Source: an uncultured Clostridia bacterium
GTDB taxonomy: Bacteria; Bacillota; Clostridia; Peptostreptococcales; Anaerovoracaceae
Assembly (NCBI GenBank): GCA_934277655.1
Contig: CAKQVC010000017.1
Coordinates: forward strand, 1-15,568
Reading direction: 5' to 3'
DNA length: 15,568 nt
A program made the position numbers and the translations under genes. Within the stretch, counting starts at the first letter, position 1. Each line of letters opens with the position of its first letter. Under the pieces are notes generated by a model. That model was not told the DNA's origin. It searched no databases and saw only the letters and a program-made list of their open reading frames with translations. Positions 1 through 10,111 of the stretch are shown piece after piece.

Positions 1-1995
1 ATACGGAGCTTCCAATCTGATCTTTTCAAAAGCATTGATATCATAATATACCGGGATATGGAAACTGTTAGTATAATAGTCTCTGTCCGTAACACCCGGA
101 ATAATTCCGTATTTTTCTTTATCGATTCTGACAAATCTGCCAGAAAGGCCTTCTGCCGGCGTCGCAATAACAGACCAGTTCAGTCCTGTTTTTCTAGACT
201 GTTCATCCATACGTTTTCTCATATAACCGACAATCTCAAGTCCAAGATTCTGCGCTTCCTTGGATTCGCCATGATGAACACCGATCAGTGCTTTCAGACA
301 TTCCGCAAGACCAATGAAGCCGATTGTCAGTGTACCATGTTTAATGACTTCTTCAATCGTATCATCTGGGCCCAGCTTATCCGAATCAAGCCAAATGCCC
401 TGTCCCATCAGGAACGGGAAATTCTTGACCTTCTTCTGCGACTGGATCTTGAACCGGTCATACAATTGGTCGATGCAAGTATCGATTACTCTGTCCAGAA
501 GCTCGAAGAACATGTCTACATCACCTTTGGATTTGATCGCCAGTCTTGGCAGGTTAACCGATGTAAAGCTGAGGTTTCCTCTTCCGTAAACGATTTCTCT
601 GGTTGGATCGTAAGTATTACCGATAACTCTGGTTCTGCACCCCATGTATGCACATTCTGTCTCTGGGTGTCCTTCAATGTAATATTTCTTATTAAATGGT
701 GCATCCAGGAAAGAGAAGTTTGGAAAAAGCCGTTTTGCAGAAACTTTGCATGCCAGTTTAAACAAATCATAGTTCGGATCGCCCGGATTGTAGTTTACGC
801 CCTCTTTTACCTTAAAGATCTGAATCGGGAAAATCGGTGTCTCGCCGTTACCCAAACCTGCTTCCGTTGCCAGCATCACGCTTTCCATGACCAGCCGGCC
901 TTCCAGAGTCGTATCTGTGCCATAGTTAATGGAACTAAACGGAACCTGTGCACCTGCTCTGGAATGCATGGTGTTCAGATTATGGATAAACGCTTCCATT
1001 GCCTGATATGTCTTTCTGCGTATTTCCTTATCCGCAAATTTTCTGGCACGATCCTGCATTTTCTTTGCGTCCTCTTCCGGAACGATCTTTTTCAGCTCTT
1101 CCAGTTCCATCTCCGCATAGTTGTTATCCCATGCCATGCACGGATAGACATGATGTTCATGTTCGATCTTGCCTTCCAGTGCTTTCATCTGTTCTACGCC
1201 ATCTTCAATATCTTCCAGAAAATCCAGCATTTTACCTAAATTCGTAACATAAAGACGCTTGTATGCCTTTCTTACGCCGGGAGCCATGCCATAATCGAAG
1301 TTCGGCACAGACTGACCACCGTGCTGATCGTTCTGGTTAGATTGGATCGCAATGCAGGCAAGTGCAGCATAACTTTCAATATCGTTTGGTTCTCTCAGAT
1401 GTCCATGGCCGGTAGAAAATCCACCTTTCAGAAGTTTTACAAGGTCAATCTGGCAGCAGGTCATCGTCAAAGTGTAGAAATCCATATCGTGGATGTGGAT
1501 ATCTCCTTCTTCATGTGCCTTGGTATGCTTCGGATCAATTACATAACTCTTGTAGAATTCCTTCGCACCTTCTGAGCCATATTTCAGCATCGTTCCCATG
1601 GCAGTATTGCCGTCGATGTTCGCATTTTCACGCTTGATCTCATTCTCTTTCGCTTCTTTGAACGTCAGGTCCTCATAAATCTTCATCAGCTTGGTGTTCA
1701 TGTTTCTGACTCTGGTACGTTCCGCTCTGTAAAGAATATATTCCTTGGCAGTACGGGCATGTCCATTCTCAATCAGAATTTTTTCAACCGCATCCTGGAT
1801 CTGTTCAACATTCGGGATCTGATTATGACAAACCTCCAGCAAATATAGCTCTACCTGCTTCGCCAGATAATCTGCCATTTCCCTGTCTCTTCCACCTAAA
1901 ACCTGCGCTGCTCTGAAAATAGCATCCGCAATTTTACTGACGTCAAAATCGACTGTTCTTCCATCTCTTTTTACAATCTTTCTGATGCTTTCCAT
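1..1995 (-). CDS. nrdD: Anaerobic (class III) ribonucleoside-triphosphate reductase, 3'-truncated by window edge
   Basis: This enzyme reduces ribonucleoside triphosphates to deoxyribonucleotides without oxygen, using a glycyl radical installed by NrdG. The visible 665 codons begin with an ATP-cone regulatory domain (about residues 1-95, starting MESIRKIVKRDGRTVDFD). The catalytic barrel follows, with DIHIHDMDFYTLTMTCCQIDL-type sequence near 165-185, NDQHGGQSVPNFDYG near 220, and the finger-loop cysteine region ECAYMGCRTRV near 445-456. The frame is open to base 1, so the C-terminal zinc site and the glycyl-radical loop lie outside the window. The ATG at 1993-1995 is preceded by AGGAG (complement of 2003-2007) at 7-base spacing. 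Upstream there is a TTGACA/TAAATT promoter and two NrdR-like boxes. nrdG is probably downstream, beyond the left edge (inference). Family assignment is secure from the motifs. Confidence 0.96.
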   Translation of the reverse strand, partial: MESIRKIVKRDGRTVDFDVSKIADAIFRAAQVLGGRDREMADYLAKQVELYLLEVCHNQIPNVEQIQDAVEKILIENGHARTAKEYILYRAERTRVRNMNTKLMKIYEDLTFKEAKENEIKRENANIDGNTAMGTMLKYGSEGAKEFYKSYVIDPKHTKAHEEGDIHIHDMDFYTLTMTCCQIDLVKLLKGGFSTGHGHLREPNDIESYAALACIAIQSNQNDQHGGQSVPNFDYGMAPGVRKAYKRLYVTNLGKMLDFLEDIEDGVEQMKALEGKIEHEHHVYPCMAWDNNYAEMELEELKKIVPEEDAKKMQDRARKFADKEIRRKTYQAMEAFIHNLNTMHSRAGAQVPFSSINYGTDTTLEGRLVMESVMLATEAGLGNGETPIFPIQIFKVKEGVNYNPGDPNYDLFKLACKVSAKRLFPNFSFLDAPFNKKYYIEGHPETECAYMGCRTRVIGNTYDPTREIVYGRGNLSFTSVNLPRLAIKSKGDVDMFFELLDRVIDTCIDQLYDRFKIQSQKKVKNFPFLMGQGIWLDSDKLGPDDTIEEVIKHGTLTIGFIGLAECLKALIGVHHGESKEAQNLGLEIVGYMRKRMDEQSRKTGLNWSVIATPAEGLSGRFVRIDKEKYGIIPGVTDRDYYTNSFHIPVYYDINAFEKIRLEAPY

Positions 1996-2078
1996 ATAGG
2001 CACTCCTCTCCTTTTTCCCTTTCTCGTTTTCTATACACATTCACTGCCGCTCCGCCTTGAAACGACAGGTTTTTCAAT

Positions 2079-2094
2079 CATTACTATATTGTTT
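2079..2094 (-). promoter_or_regulatory. NrdR box 2 (weaker candidate operator)
   Basis: CATTACTATATTGTTT matches the NrdR consensus at about 10 of 16 positions, including the core TATATTGT. It lies 13 bases from box 1 (centre spacing 29), slightly less than the usual spacing of about 31 bases between paired boxes. The pairing makes each site more believable, but this one alone would be weak. Confidence 0.35.
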
Positions 2095-2107
2095 TCTGCT
2101 TCCAAAA

Positions 2108-2123
2108 CCACAATATCTTGTGT
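2108..2123 (-). promoter_or_regulatory. NrdR box 1 (candidate operator)
   Basis: The plus-strand sequence CCACAATATCTTGTGT matches the published NrdR consensus acaCwAtATaTwGtgt at 14 of 16 positions by my count. NrdR is the ATP/dATP-sensing zinc-ribbon/ATP-cone repressor of ribonucleotide reductase genes. The site lies just downstream of the predicted nrdD start point. Confidence 0.65.
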
Positions 2124-2132
2124 GCATATTAA

Positions 2133-2161
2133 AATTTACTACTAAATACCCTGTATGTCAA
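2133..2161 (-). promoter_or_regulatory. Predicted sigma-A promoter of nrdD
   Basis: On the minus strand TTGACA (complement of 2156-2161) and TAAATT (complement of 2133-2138) are separated by exactly 17 bases. Transcription would start near 2126, giving a leader of about 130 nucleotides before the nrdD ATG. The stronger NrdR-like box begins within a few bases of the predicted start site, a suitable position for repression. Confidence 0.6.
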
Positions 2162-2247
2162 GACATCATTTCAAATTTGTGCAAAGTTCTTTTTTGTTTT
2201 TTTCTGCTCACAAAAAACACTTTTCTTCCTTGGTAAACAAAGACAAA

Positions 2248-2816
2248 TTATTTTGTGCAGCCATTTTCTTTCTTCGCTTCCTTCTTCGCAAAATATTCCT
2301 CCCGGAGGATGGACATCAGATACAGATCTACATACACCCCGTCTTTTTTCCCGCTGTTACGCATAATGCCTTCCGGTGTGAAACCCACTTTTCATAAAGA
2401 TTTCTTGCGATCACATTCGAAGTAAAATGATCCAGTGTCACTCTCTCCATACCCATATCTTCAAATGCCAGCTTCAAAGCCAGACGCAAAGCTTCCTCGC
2501 CATAACCTTTTCCCCGCAGTGCCGGATCTGCGATATAAATGCGTGTAATGTCCAGCGAGTCGTAATGATGGTCGATATTACTGATGTAAATCCTTCCAAT
2601 CGGCTTCTCTATATCTTTCAGGCAGACGGTAAACTGCAATTTATCTGCATCATCTTTTCTTTGCACATATTCCGTAACGATTTCTTCATACGTTCTGCCT
2701 TTATCGATCGTAAAAAACTGAGTGACCTGCGGATTTGTCTCCCACTCTGCAAACAGCCTGCAGTCATCAAAGCTGCTGGTCCGGAGTAAAATCCTGTCTC
2801 CTTCTGATTTCTTCAC
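2248..2816 (-). pseudogene. GNAT-family N-acetyltransferase (RimJ/RimL type) with a one-base frameshift
   Basis: The reading frame starts at GTG (2814-2816), with a GGAAG-type ribosome site about 11 bases upstream. It encodes a RimJ/RimL-like GNAT domain: LLRTSSFDDCRLFAEWETNP at the start, the acetyl-CoA loop RGKGYG at residues 101-106, and the helix motif NVIARNLYEK at 134-143. After residue 143 this frame runs into nonsense and stops at 2328. If one A is restored in the A-run complementary to 2389-2392, the protein continues as the expected KVGFTPEGIMRNSGKKDG, then VYVDLYLMSILREEYF, and ends at TAA (2248-2250). That gives about 189 residues, normal for the family. Either the gene is a recent pseudogene or the base is a sequencing/assembly error in a homopolymer. 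The substrate is unknown. The gene is transcribed divergently from the gene at 2945. Confidence 0.85.
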
Positions 2817-2844
2817 TTGATATTCACTTCCTTTTTCGTATAAT
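2817..2844 (+). promoter_or_regulatory. Predicted sigma-A promoter of the M20-like gene
   Basis: TTGATA (2817-2822) and a perfect TATAAT (2839-2844) are spaced by 16 bases. Transcription would start near 2851, giving a leader of roughly 95 nucleotides before the ATG at 2945. The -35 box directly abuts the GTG start codon of the divergent GNAT gene, so the two 5' ends are very tightly packed. Confidence 0.6.
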
Positions 2845-2944
2845 CTGTGTTAAAATATTCAACGATACAGTGCATAAAGCACGTCTTTACACATAGTATA
2901 TTCGAATTTTAAGGAAAAAGAAACTATAAAACAGGGTGATTGGA

Positions 2945-4504
2945 ATGAAAAATATAAAATTTTTTAAAGAAAAGATGAGCAGAAAAAAGATGATCGTGCT
3001 GATTGTGATCCTTGCTTTGCTCATTGCCTGCATTGCAGGGAGTATTTATGCCTGGAAACATAAAAAGCCAGCCGAACCATCTTTAGATGAAATCGTAAGC
3101 AGCAAGCTTCTTGCATATGAAACAGATTTAACCGATTCGCTAAGCTCCATGGAAACGAATGCAGATGTCTCCAGCTACCTGATGACATGGGCATCCAATA
3201 AAAAAATTGATGCCAGCTGGGACTCTTCCGGGAATGTAATCTACAATCTTCCGGCTTCGTCCAAGTCACTGAAAAAGGAAACCCCGGTGGTTCTTCTCTG
3301 CGAGTATGATGCAGACCACATGCTTTCCTATACGGAACCGCTCGCAACAGCACTTACCGTTGCCAAAAATACGGACAGCCACGGTCCTTTTAAAGTCGTA
3401 TTTTCTGCCGTGTCAGAAGGAAATCACGTTGGTCTGGAGAATCTTAAGGATTCCACTTTTCCCAAAGATGCGGAAGTTTTCTGCATAGGAAAAACGGACA
3501 CGTCCCGTGTATCGGTCAATGCCGGCGGCTACCGACATTTCGTTCTGACCGACAAACTCCGTTATACCGATGCTACTTATAACACTGCTTATAAAATTAC
3601 CATCTCCGGCATGGAGCAGGATCTTCCGGGGAATCGGATCAGTGGCAGTCAAAATCCAATCAAAATGCTTGGAAATCTTCTGGCAAACTTTAAGTCTACA
3701 TCGCTCCTGTTCGAGCTGGCTTCCTTTAACGGCGGAGATTCGGCAGACATTACCCCTTCCGGGGCATCCATGACCATACTGGTTTCTGATGCAGACGAGA
3801 GCAAGCTGACATCCAAGCTGGATAACGCGATCGAAAAGTTCCGTGAAAAATTTGATGAAGAGGAGTATCCGGATATTACCTATTCTTATAAGAAGGTTTC
3901 CATTCCGAAAAAAGTCATCGTGCGAAAAGATACGGACAACATTGTCAGTCTGATGTACACAGCCATGAACGGTGTTTCTTATAAGGATGATGACGGTATC
4001 GTCGTTTCGATTGACAACATCGGAAAAGTCGCAACCAAAGGCGGTACATTCCGATTAGATATTTCTTCTATGAGTTTTTCGGAAGATTATCTTGATGAAG
4101 CAGCCGACTCCTATAAAACGATCGCAGGGCTCTGCAGCATGAAGTATAAACAGGTAAAATCTTATCCTGCATATACGACCGTACAGGATTCTTCTGATGT
4201 TGCCGATACTTCCGTTGCTGATAATGCAGACAGTTCGACCGATCCGGCTGTTTCCAACGGATCAGATTCTTCAGATGAGGAAAGCAACACGCTTCTGAGT
4301 GCTTTTGAAGCCGCTTTTCTGGACTACACCGGCGATTCTGAAATGAAAGTTGAGGGTGCATGCGAACTAAGCAGCTGCAGCATTTTGAAAAGCCGTGGCA
4401 TTGAAGCTTCCATGCTCTGGTGCGGAATTACTACTGACACCAAAGAGAAATTCGCAGGTACTTTCATTACCTACCTGACGAAACTGGACGAAAACGCAGA
4501 ATAA
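2945..4504 (+). CDS. Membrane-anchored protein resembling an M20 (PepD/Xaa-His) dipeptidase with lost catalytic residues
   Basis: The 519-residue protein has a lysine-rich N-terminus and one hydrophobic segment (about residues 16-37). That segment contains LIAC at 26-29, which could be a lipobox or simply part of a membrane anchor. The exposed part follows the outline of aminoacyl-histidine dipeptidases: DSSGNVIYNLPAS near 93-106, a strand VVLLCEYDAD at 115-124 where the metal-binding GHMDM motif should be, and VVFSAVSEGN near 151-160 where the catalytic Glu-Glu pair should be. GMEQDLPGNRI at 222-232 replaces the usual GxxGGHSG lid-domain motif. Near the end GACELSSC (471-478) replaces HAGLECG. 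The expected metal ligands are absent, so a non-enzymatic role is inferred. A serine/aspartate-rich low-complexity insert sits at about 410-450. I chose ATG 2945 over the in-frame GTG at 2936 because AGGGTGAT (2933-2940) is well spaced only for the ATG. Homology is judged by eye. Confidence 0.6.
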   Translation: MKNIKFFKEKMSRKKMIVLIVILALLIACIAGSIYAWKHKKPAEPSLDEIVSSKLLAYETDLTDSLSSMETNADVSSYLMTWASNKKIDASWDSSGNVIYNLPASSKSLKKETPVVLLCEYDADHMLSYTEPLATALTVAKNTDSHGPFKVVFSAVSEGNHVGLENLKDSTFPKDAEVFCIGKTDTSRVSVNAGGYRHFVLTDKLRYTDATYNTAYKITISGMEQDLPGNRISGSQNPIKMLGNLLANFKSTSLLFELASFNGGDSADITPSGASMTILVSDADESKLTSKLDNAIEKFREKFDEEEYPDITYSYKKVSIPKKVIVRKDTDNIVSLMYTAMNGVSYKDDDGIVVSIDNIGKVATKGGTFRLDISSMSFSEDYLDEAADSYKTIAGLCSMKYKQVKSYPAYTTVQDSSDVADTSVADNADSSTDPAVSNGSDSSDEESNTLLSAFEAAFLDYTGDSEMKVEGACELSSCSILKSRGIEASMLWCGITTDTKEKFAGTFITYLTKLDENAE

Positions 4505-4523
4505 AATAATAAAAACAAAGTTT

Positions 4524-4603
4524 TAAAACCGACAAACGTAATGATATGACACCCATCTTGCTTGAAAGGAATCACGTCATAATGTCTGTCGGTTTTATTT
4601 TAC
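4524..4603. terminator. Long terminator-like hairpin between the M20-like gene and the DUF5688 gene
   Basis: TAAAACCGACA (4524-4534) and TGTCGGTTTTA (4587-4597) are exact inverse complements, and an inner pair TATGAC/GTCATA (4545-4550/4575-4580) extends the fold. TTTTATTTTA follows on the plus strand. On the minus strand the stem is followed by T-rich sequence (complement of 4505-4520). It may therefore stop both the plus-strand gene at 4504 and minus-strand transcripts from the DUF5688 gene. The roughly 50-base distance between the outer arms is long for a simple terminator. Confidence 0.55.
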
Positions 4604-4714
4604 TGCCATTGTTGCTCTTTTCCGTCATGTTTAAGTTCTTTCTTCTGACACACAATTTTAGGCAAGTCTGTGTCTACCAGATTTACAACGCATCCTCGAA
4701 GATTGCCGGTATAC

Positions 4715-5632
4715 TTAGTTCAGCTTCTGCAAGCTTGTCTGTTCGATGATGCCGGTATCTTTTCGATACAGGTATACCTGATCGGAGAGCCAGTCCTGAA
4801 TCTCTACACAGTCTCTGTTGGCGGCTGCCACAAGTTCCTGCATATCTCCAAGTTTCCACCCTTTCGTCGGAATAACCATGATTTCATGAATGGAGGATGG
4901 CAGCAGATAAAGATCGCTGTCCAGTTCTTTCGCCTTTTCCTCAAAAATCCCCGGAAGCAGCAATGTGGTTGCGCCCAGATAGTGTTTTTGATTCGTAACA
5001 GCACAAAGATTTTCGCATAGCACGATAATTTGGACTTCCTTGTTTTGGAAAGCGTTGAGCATCGCTGCTTTATAAAGCTGTTCCTCCCCCATTTTTATCT
5101 CTTCCGCTAAAGCGTTCGTTATGATGATTCCGAACCGATCCTGATGAACTTCATAAACAATCCGGTAAATGACAGCAAGATCCAGATATCTGCGGTGTGG
5201 AAGATTCTTTAAATATTCCTGATTCTTTTCGTAATTGATCAGCTCCGGCAAGATTCGTTCTTTGCATTCTGCAAAATCAGTCATCTTTGCCGGAAGTTCC
5301 TTCGGCATCTTAGTTTCTGATAATAAGTCACCCATCACATTCAGCACCTTATCATAACTGTTTCCCTTTAGCAACATCTGATAAAAATCCTCGAAATAAA
5401 TACTGGGCATCGGCACTGCCTCTACCTTATCATCCCCTTTCTTTTTCTCAGTTTCTCTTTCCATACCAACAGGTTGTTCTTTCGGAATCAGGTGCACCCC
5501 ATCCAGCTTCTGATTCACTTTATAAACCGTTTGTTCTCCTATTTGTCTGTTACGCAAATTCAGCGGCAGATATATCGGCAAATCTCTTTTCACTGCAGTT
5601 TTAAATTCCTCATATTCCATAAATCTTTCCAT
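4715..5632 (-). CDS. DUF5688 family protein, function unknown
   Basis: The 305-residue protein is soluble, with no signal peptide or membrane segment. The C-terminal half carries the pattern I recognise from the DUF5688 family, common in Lachnospiraceae: LCENLCAVTNQKHYLGATTL near 205-224, then LYLLPSSIHEIMVIPT, and LSDQVYLYRKDTG near the end. The N-terminal half holds a YEEF start, a lysine/glutamate-rich stretch around 55-70, and PSIYFEDFYQMLLKG. No enzymatic motif is visible and the family has no established role that I know of. The ATG at 5630-5632 has GGAGG five bases upstream and a TTGACG/TAATAT promoter. It appears to be a single-gene transcription unit convergent with the M20-like gene. 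Confidence 0.8.
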   Translation of the reverse strand: MERFMEYEEFKTAVKRDLPIYLPLNLRNRQIGEQTVYKVNQKLDGVHLIPKEQPVGMERETEKKKGDDKVEAVPMPSIYFEDFYQMLLKGNSYDKVLNVMGDLLSETKMPKELPAKMTDFAECKERILPELINYEKNQEYLKNLPHRRYLDLAVIYRIVYEVHQDRFGIIITNALAEEIKMGEEQLYKAAMLNAFQNKEVQIIVLCENLCAVTNQKHYLGATTLLLPGIFEEKAKELDSDLYLLPSSIHEIMVIPTKGWKLGDMQELVAAANRDCVEIQDWLSDQVYLYRKDTGIIEQTSLQKLN

Positions 5633-5675
5633 TTCATCCTCCCTTTTCCTTATATGGATTTTTATATTTTACATT

Positions 5676-5704
5676 ATATTACAATAATTCCATCGATTCG
5701 TCAA
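5676..5704 (-). promoter_or_regulatory. Predicted sigma-A promoter of the DUF5688 gene
   Basis: On the minus strand TTGACG (complement of 5699-5704) and TAATAT (complement of 5676-5681) are spaced by 17 bases in a very AT-rich region. It is about 45 bases upstream of the start codon. Confidence 0.5.
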
Positions 5705-5753
5705 TGTATTTTCCATTTTTTTCTTTATTTGTAATTAAAATCTTTTTGATCAT

Positions 5754-5778
5754 AAAAAAAATAGAGGAATTTCCCTCT
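5754..5778 (-). terminator. Rho-independent terminator (minus strand)
   Basis: Read on the minus strand, AGAGG (complement of 5774-5778) and CCTCT (complement of 5763-5767) form a short stem with a six-base loop, followed by A and then eight Ts (complement of 5754-5761). It lies downstream of the rRNA methyltransferase gene and would also insulate the DUF5688 promoter from read-through. Confidence 0.55.
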
Positions 5779-5789
5779 GGCTTGTGCGC

Positions 5790-5831
5790 ACCTCCAAAAC
5801 GGTGCAGGATAGAATTGCTCCGTTTGGAGGT
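5790..5831 (+). repeat. Inverted repeat, terminator-like on the plus strand
   Basis: ACCTCCAAAACGG (5790-5802) pairs with CCGTTTGGAGGT (5820-5831) with one bulged A, and TTCTTTTT follows at 5831-5838. As written it would terminate plus-strand transcription, although no plus-strand gene leads into it. It could be a mobile palindrome or part of a small RNA. Confidence 0.45.
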
Positions 5832-5843
5832 TCTTTTTACAGC

Positions 5844-5898
5844 AAAAAAGACTTTCTCTGCCAGACATCTGTTTTTCTGGTTCAGAAAAAGTCTTTTT
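5844..5898 (-). terminator. Terminator of the rRNA methyltransferase operon
   Basis: AAAAAAGACTTTCTCTG (5844-5860) and CAGAAAAAGTCTTTTT (5883-5898) are near-perfect inverse complements around a loop of about 22 bases. On the minus strand the stem ends in a run of six Ts. It begins 17 bases past the stop codon at 5915, so it is the first terminator for the tgt/methyltransferase transcript. Confidence 0.6.
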
Positions 5899-5914
5899 AA
5901 GATCCTGTATCACA

Positions 5915-8280
<2,366 letters not shown>

Positions 8281-8314
8281 TATTCTATAGTTTTTTGTTT
8301 GCTTCGAAATGATT

Positions 8315-8914
8315 TTACTCTGCCTGTTCCTGCCCAGGTTCTACTTTATATAAAATTCCTTCCGGTTCAGGTCTTACCAGACAGGTGCGGATAGTTCCCT
8401 TCAAAAGAAATCCAATACGATCAATGATATAATCAATTTCTCCCTCCATGTTGTTGTCCAGCCATTCCAGATAAATTCCTACAACGCCGTGCGTATAAAA
8501 CATGGAAATCAGCTGAATATCTGTCTCATCAATTGTCTCATGTTCTACCTGCTTGCGTACAAAGTCTGTCATCCATTCGCCAAATACCCGGCAAAAAAAC
8601 TTTTCCAGGTTTTCCCTGTTCATAGAGTGATAAATATGGTAGACTGCCCGCCTGTTTTGAAGCGCAAAATGTGTCGTCCCACGGATTCCCTCTTCAAGGG
8701 AATTCCATTCGCTGAAATCTCCCAGGGTTTTTGCTCGTTCTTCTTCCAGGATTTCCTCCAGAACCTCATAAATATCATGGTAGTGATAATAAAACGTGTT
8801 CCGGCTGATACCGCAGCTTTCTACAACATCTCTGACGGAAATTTTATCCAGTGGTTTTTCATTCAGTAACTGCATAAAGGTTTCTTTTATGGCATTTCTA
8901 GTGAATTTTGTCAC
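8315..8914 (-). CDS. TetR/AcrR-family transcriptional regulator (TetR_C_7/DhaS-like)
   Basis: The 199-residue protein has an N-terminal helix-turn-helix (about residues 25-46, ISVRDVVESCGISRNTFYYHY), typical of the TetR family. Its C-terminal helical domain looks like the DhaS/TetR_C_7 group, with THGVVGIYLEWLDNN near 148-162. Its ligand and targets are unknown. GTG (8912-8914) is chosen because AAGGAGG lies seven bases upstream. It starts 24 bases downstream of the M20D amidohydrolase stop and precedes tgt, so it probably shares the amidohydrolase transcript and may regulate that gene (inference). No clear palindromic operator was found nearby. Confidence 0.9.
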   Translation of the reverse strand: MTKFTRNAIKETFMQLLNEKPLDKISVRDVVESCGISRNTFYYHYHDIYEVLEEILEEERAKTLGDFSEWNSLEEGIRGTTHFALQNRRAVYHIYHSMNRENLEKFFCRVFGEWMTDFVRKQVEHETIDETDIQLISMFYTHGVVGIYLEWLDNNMEGEIDYIIDRIGFLLKGTIRTCLVRPEPEGILYKVEPGQEQAE

Positions 8915-8938
8915 TTAGGAACCTCCTTGTTCTGTATT

Positions 8939-10111
8939 TTATTTTTTAAAATCTTCTTTTATTTTCCTGATGTTCTCTTCATTACTGAAAATCTTGGCGA
9001 TCTGAAGTGCGATGATGCCTGCACCGGTCTCAATACATTCATGAGCTTTCGGAGTCTTAACAAGGCTTGCAAACTCTTTCGTATGAAGTGCAACGCCTCT
9101 TTCTGCAAGCTGCAACGTCGGATGGAATGTCGGGCATGCGAAACTTACATTTCCGGCATCGGACGAACCGAAGATTTCATCATGGTCTCCGTTAATATCC
9201 ACACCAAGTTCGTTATAAACCTCCGTAAGCAGTGCCTCGCCTGCCGGATTTCTCTTCAAATTGTCATAGGTCTTATCGATCTGTACTTTATCCCATGTTG
9301 TCTGCGTCATGATTGCAGCTCCTCTTGCACAGTCATCTACCTTTCTGAGCAGATCTGCAAGATATGCTTTATCCAGTGCACGGACATAGAAATGTGCACT
9401 TGCTTCTTCCGGCACGATATTCGGTGCTGCGCCGCCATTTGTATAGATTCCGTGCATGCGGACATCCGGTGTTACATGCTGGCGAAGCATATCAATCCCA
9501 TGGAACATCAGCTGTGCTGCATTCAATGCGTTGTTACCTTCCCACGGTGCCTGTGATGCATGGGCTGCCTTGCCATGGAAATGGAATTCGTAGGATGCCA
9601 GTCCTAAGAGCTTACAGTAGATCAGATTCTGATCATATAAATGGATCATCATCGCCATATCATACTGGTCGAATATGCCATCTTCTACAAGTTTGCATTT
9701 CGCTCCGTCGGTTTCTTCGATCGGTGTGCCGACAATATGGATGTCTGCATCCAGTTCATCCTGTAATTTTGCAAGGCCGATCCCAGCAAGAATGCTGATA
9801 GATCCGCTGACGCAGTGACCACATGCATGTCCAATCTCCGGCAGTGCATCGTACTCAGTCATGATTGCTACTTTATATTTATGATCATTCGATCCGTATA
9901 TGCCTCTAAAGGCTGTATCAAGACCTGCAAAAGGATATTCCGTTTCAAATCCTTTTTTTCTGAGGAGTTCTACGATCTTTCGGGATGTTTCAAATTCCTG
10001 CCCTGATACTTCCGGATGATCTGCAAGATCATCATTGAGTGTAATTAATTCTGGCAGATTTGCTTTAATTTCAGATAAAATCTTCTCTTTCAGTTCCAAA
10101 TATTTGTCCAT
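8939..10111 (-). CDS. M20D-family metallo-amidohydrolase (AbgB/ACY1L2-like peptidase)
   Basis: The 390-residue cytosolic enzyme hydrolyses N-acyl or peptide amide bonds with a two-metal centre. Ligand motifs are present: EYDALPEIGHACGH (86-99), the catalytic Glu132-Glu133 in GTPIEET, and His157 in MIHLYD. The lid/dimerisation domain runs from about 170 to 285 and contains GKAAHAS (180-186). Sequence style is closest to the ACY1L2/AbgB branch, whose known substrates include p-aminobenzoyl-glutamate and beta-alanyl or Xaa-Arg dipeptides. I cannot assign the substrate. Unlike the M20-like protein at 2945, this one has an intact active site. The ATG at 10109-10111 has GGAGGT at good spacing. It heads a run with the TetR-type gene and tgt. 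Confidence 0.9.
   Translation of the reverse strand: MDKYLELKEKILSEIKANLPELITLNDDLADHPEVSGQEFETSRKIVELLRKKGFETEYPFAGLDTAFRGIYGSNDHKYKVAIMTEYDALPEIGHACGHCVSGSISILAGIGLAKLQDELDADIHIVGTPIEETDGAKCKLVEDGIFDQYDMAMMIHLYDQNLIYCKLLGLASYEFHFHGKAAHASQAPWEGNNALNAAQLMFHGIDMLRQHVTPDVRMHGIYTNGGAAPNIVPEEASAHFYVRALDKAYLADLLRKVDDCARGAAIMTQTTWDKVQIDKTYDNLKRNPAGEALLTEVYNELGVDINGDHDEIFGSSDAGNVSFACPTFHPTLQLAERGVALHTKEFASLVKTPKAHECIETGAGIIALQIAKIFSNEENIRKIKEDFKK

Noticed and set aside
58..1239. 393-codon plus-strand open frame
   Set aside because: It is antisense to nrdD, whose frame is full of recognisable catalytic motifs. The plus-strand translation is cysteine/phenylalanine-rich with no domain and no ribosome site.
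8927..9556. 209-codon plus-strand open frame
   Set aside because: It is antisense to the M20D amidohydrolase, is cysteine-rich and has no recognisable fold.
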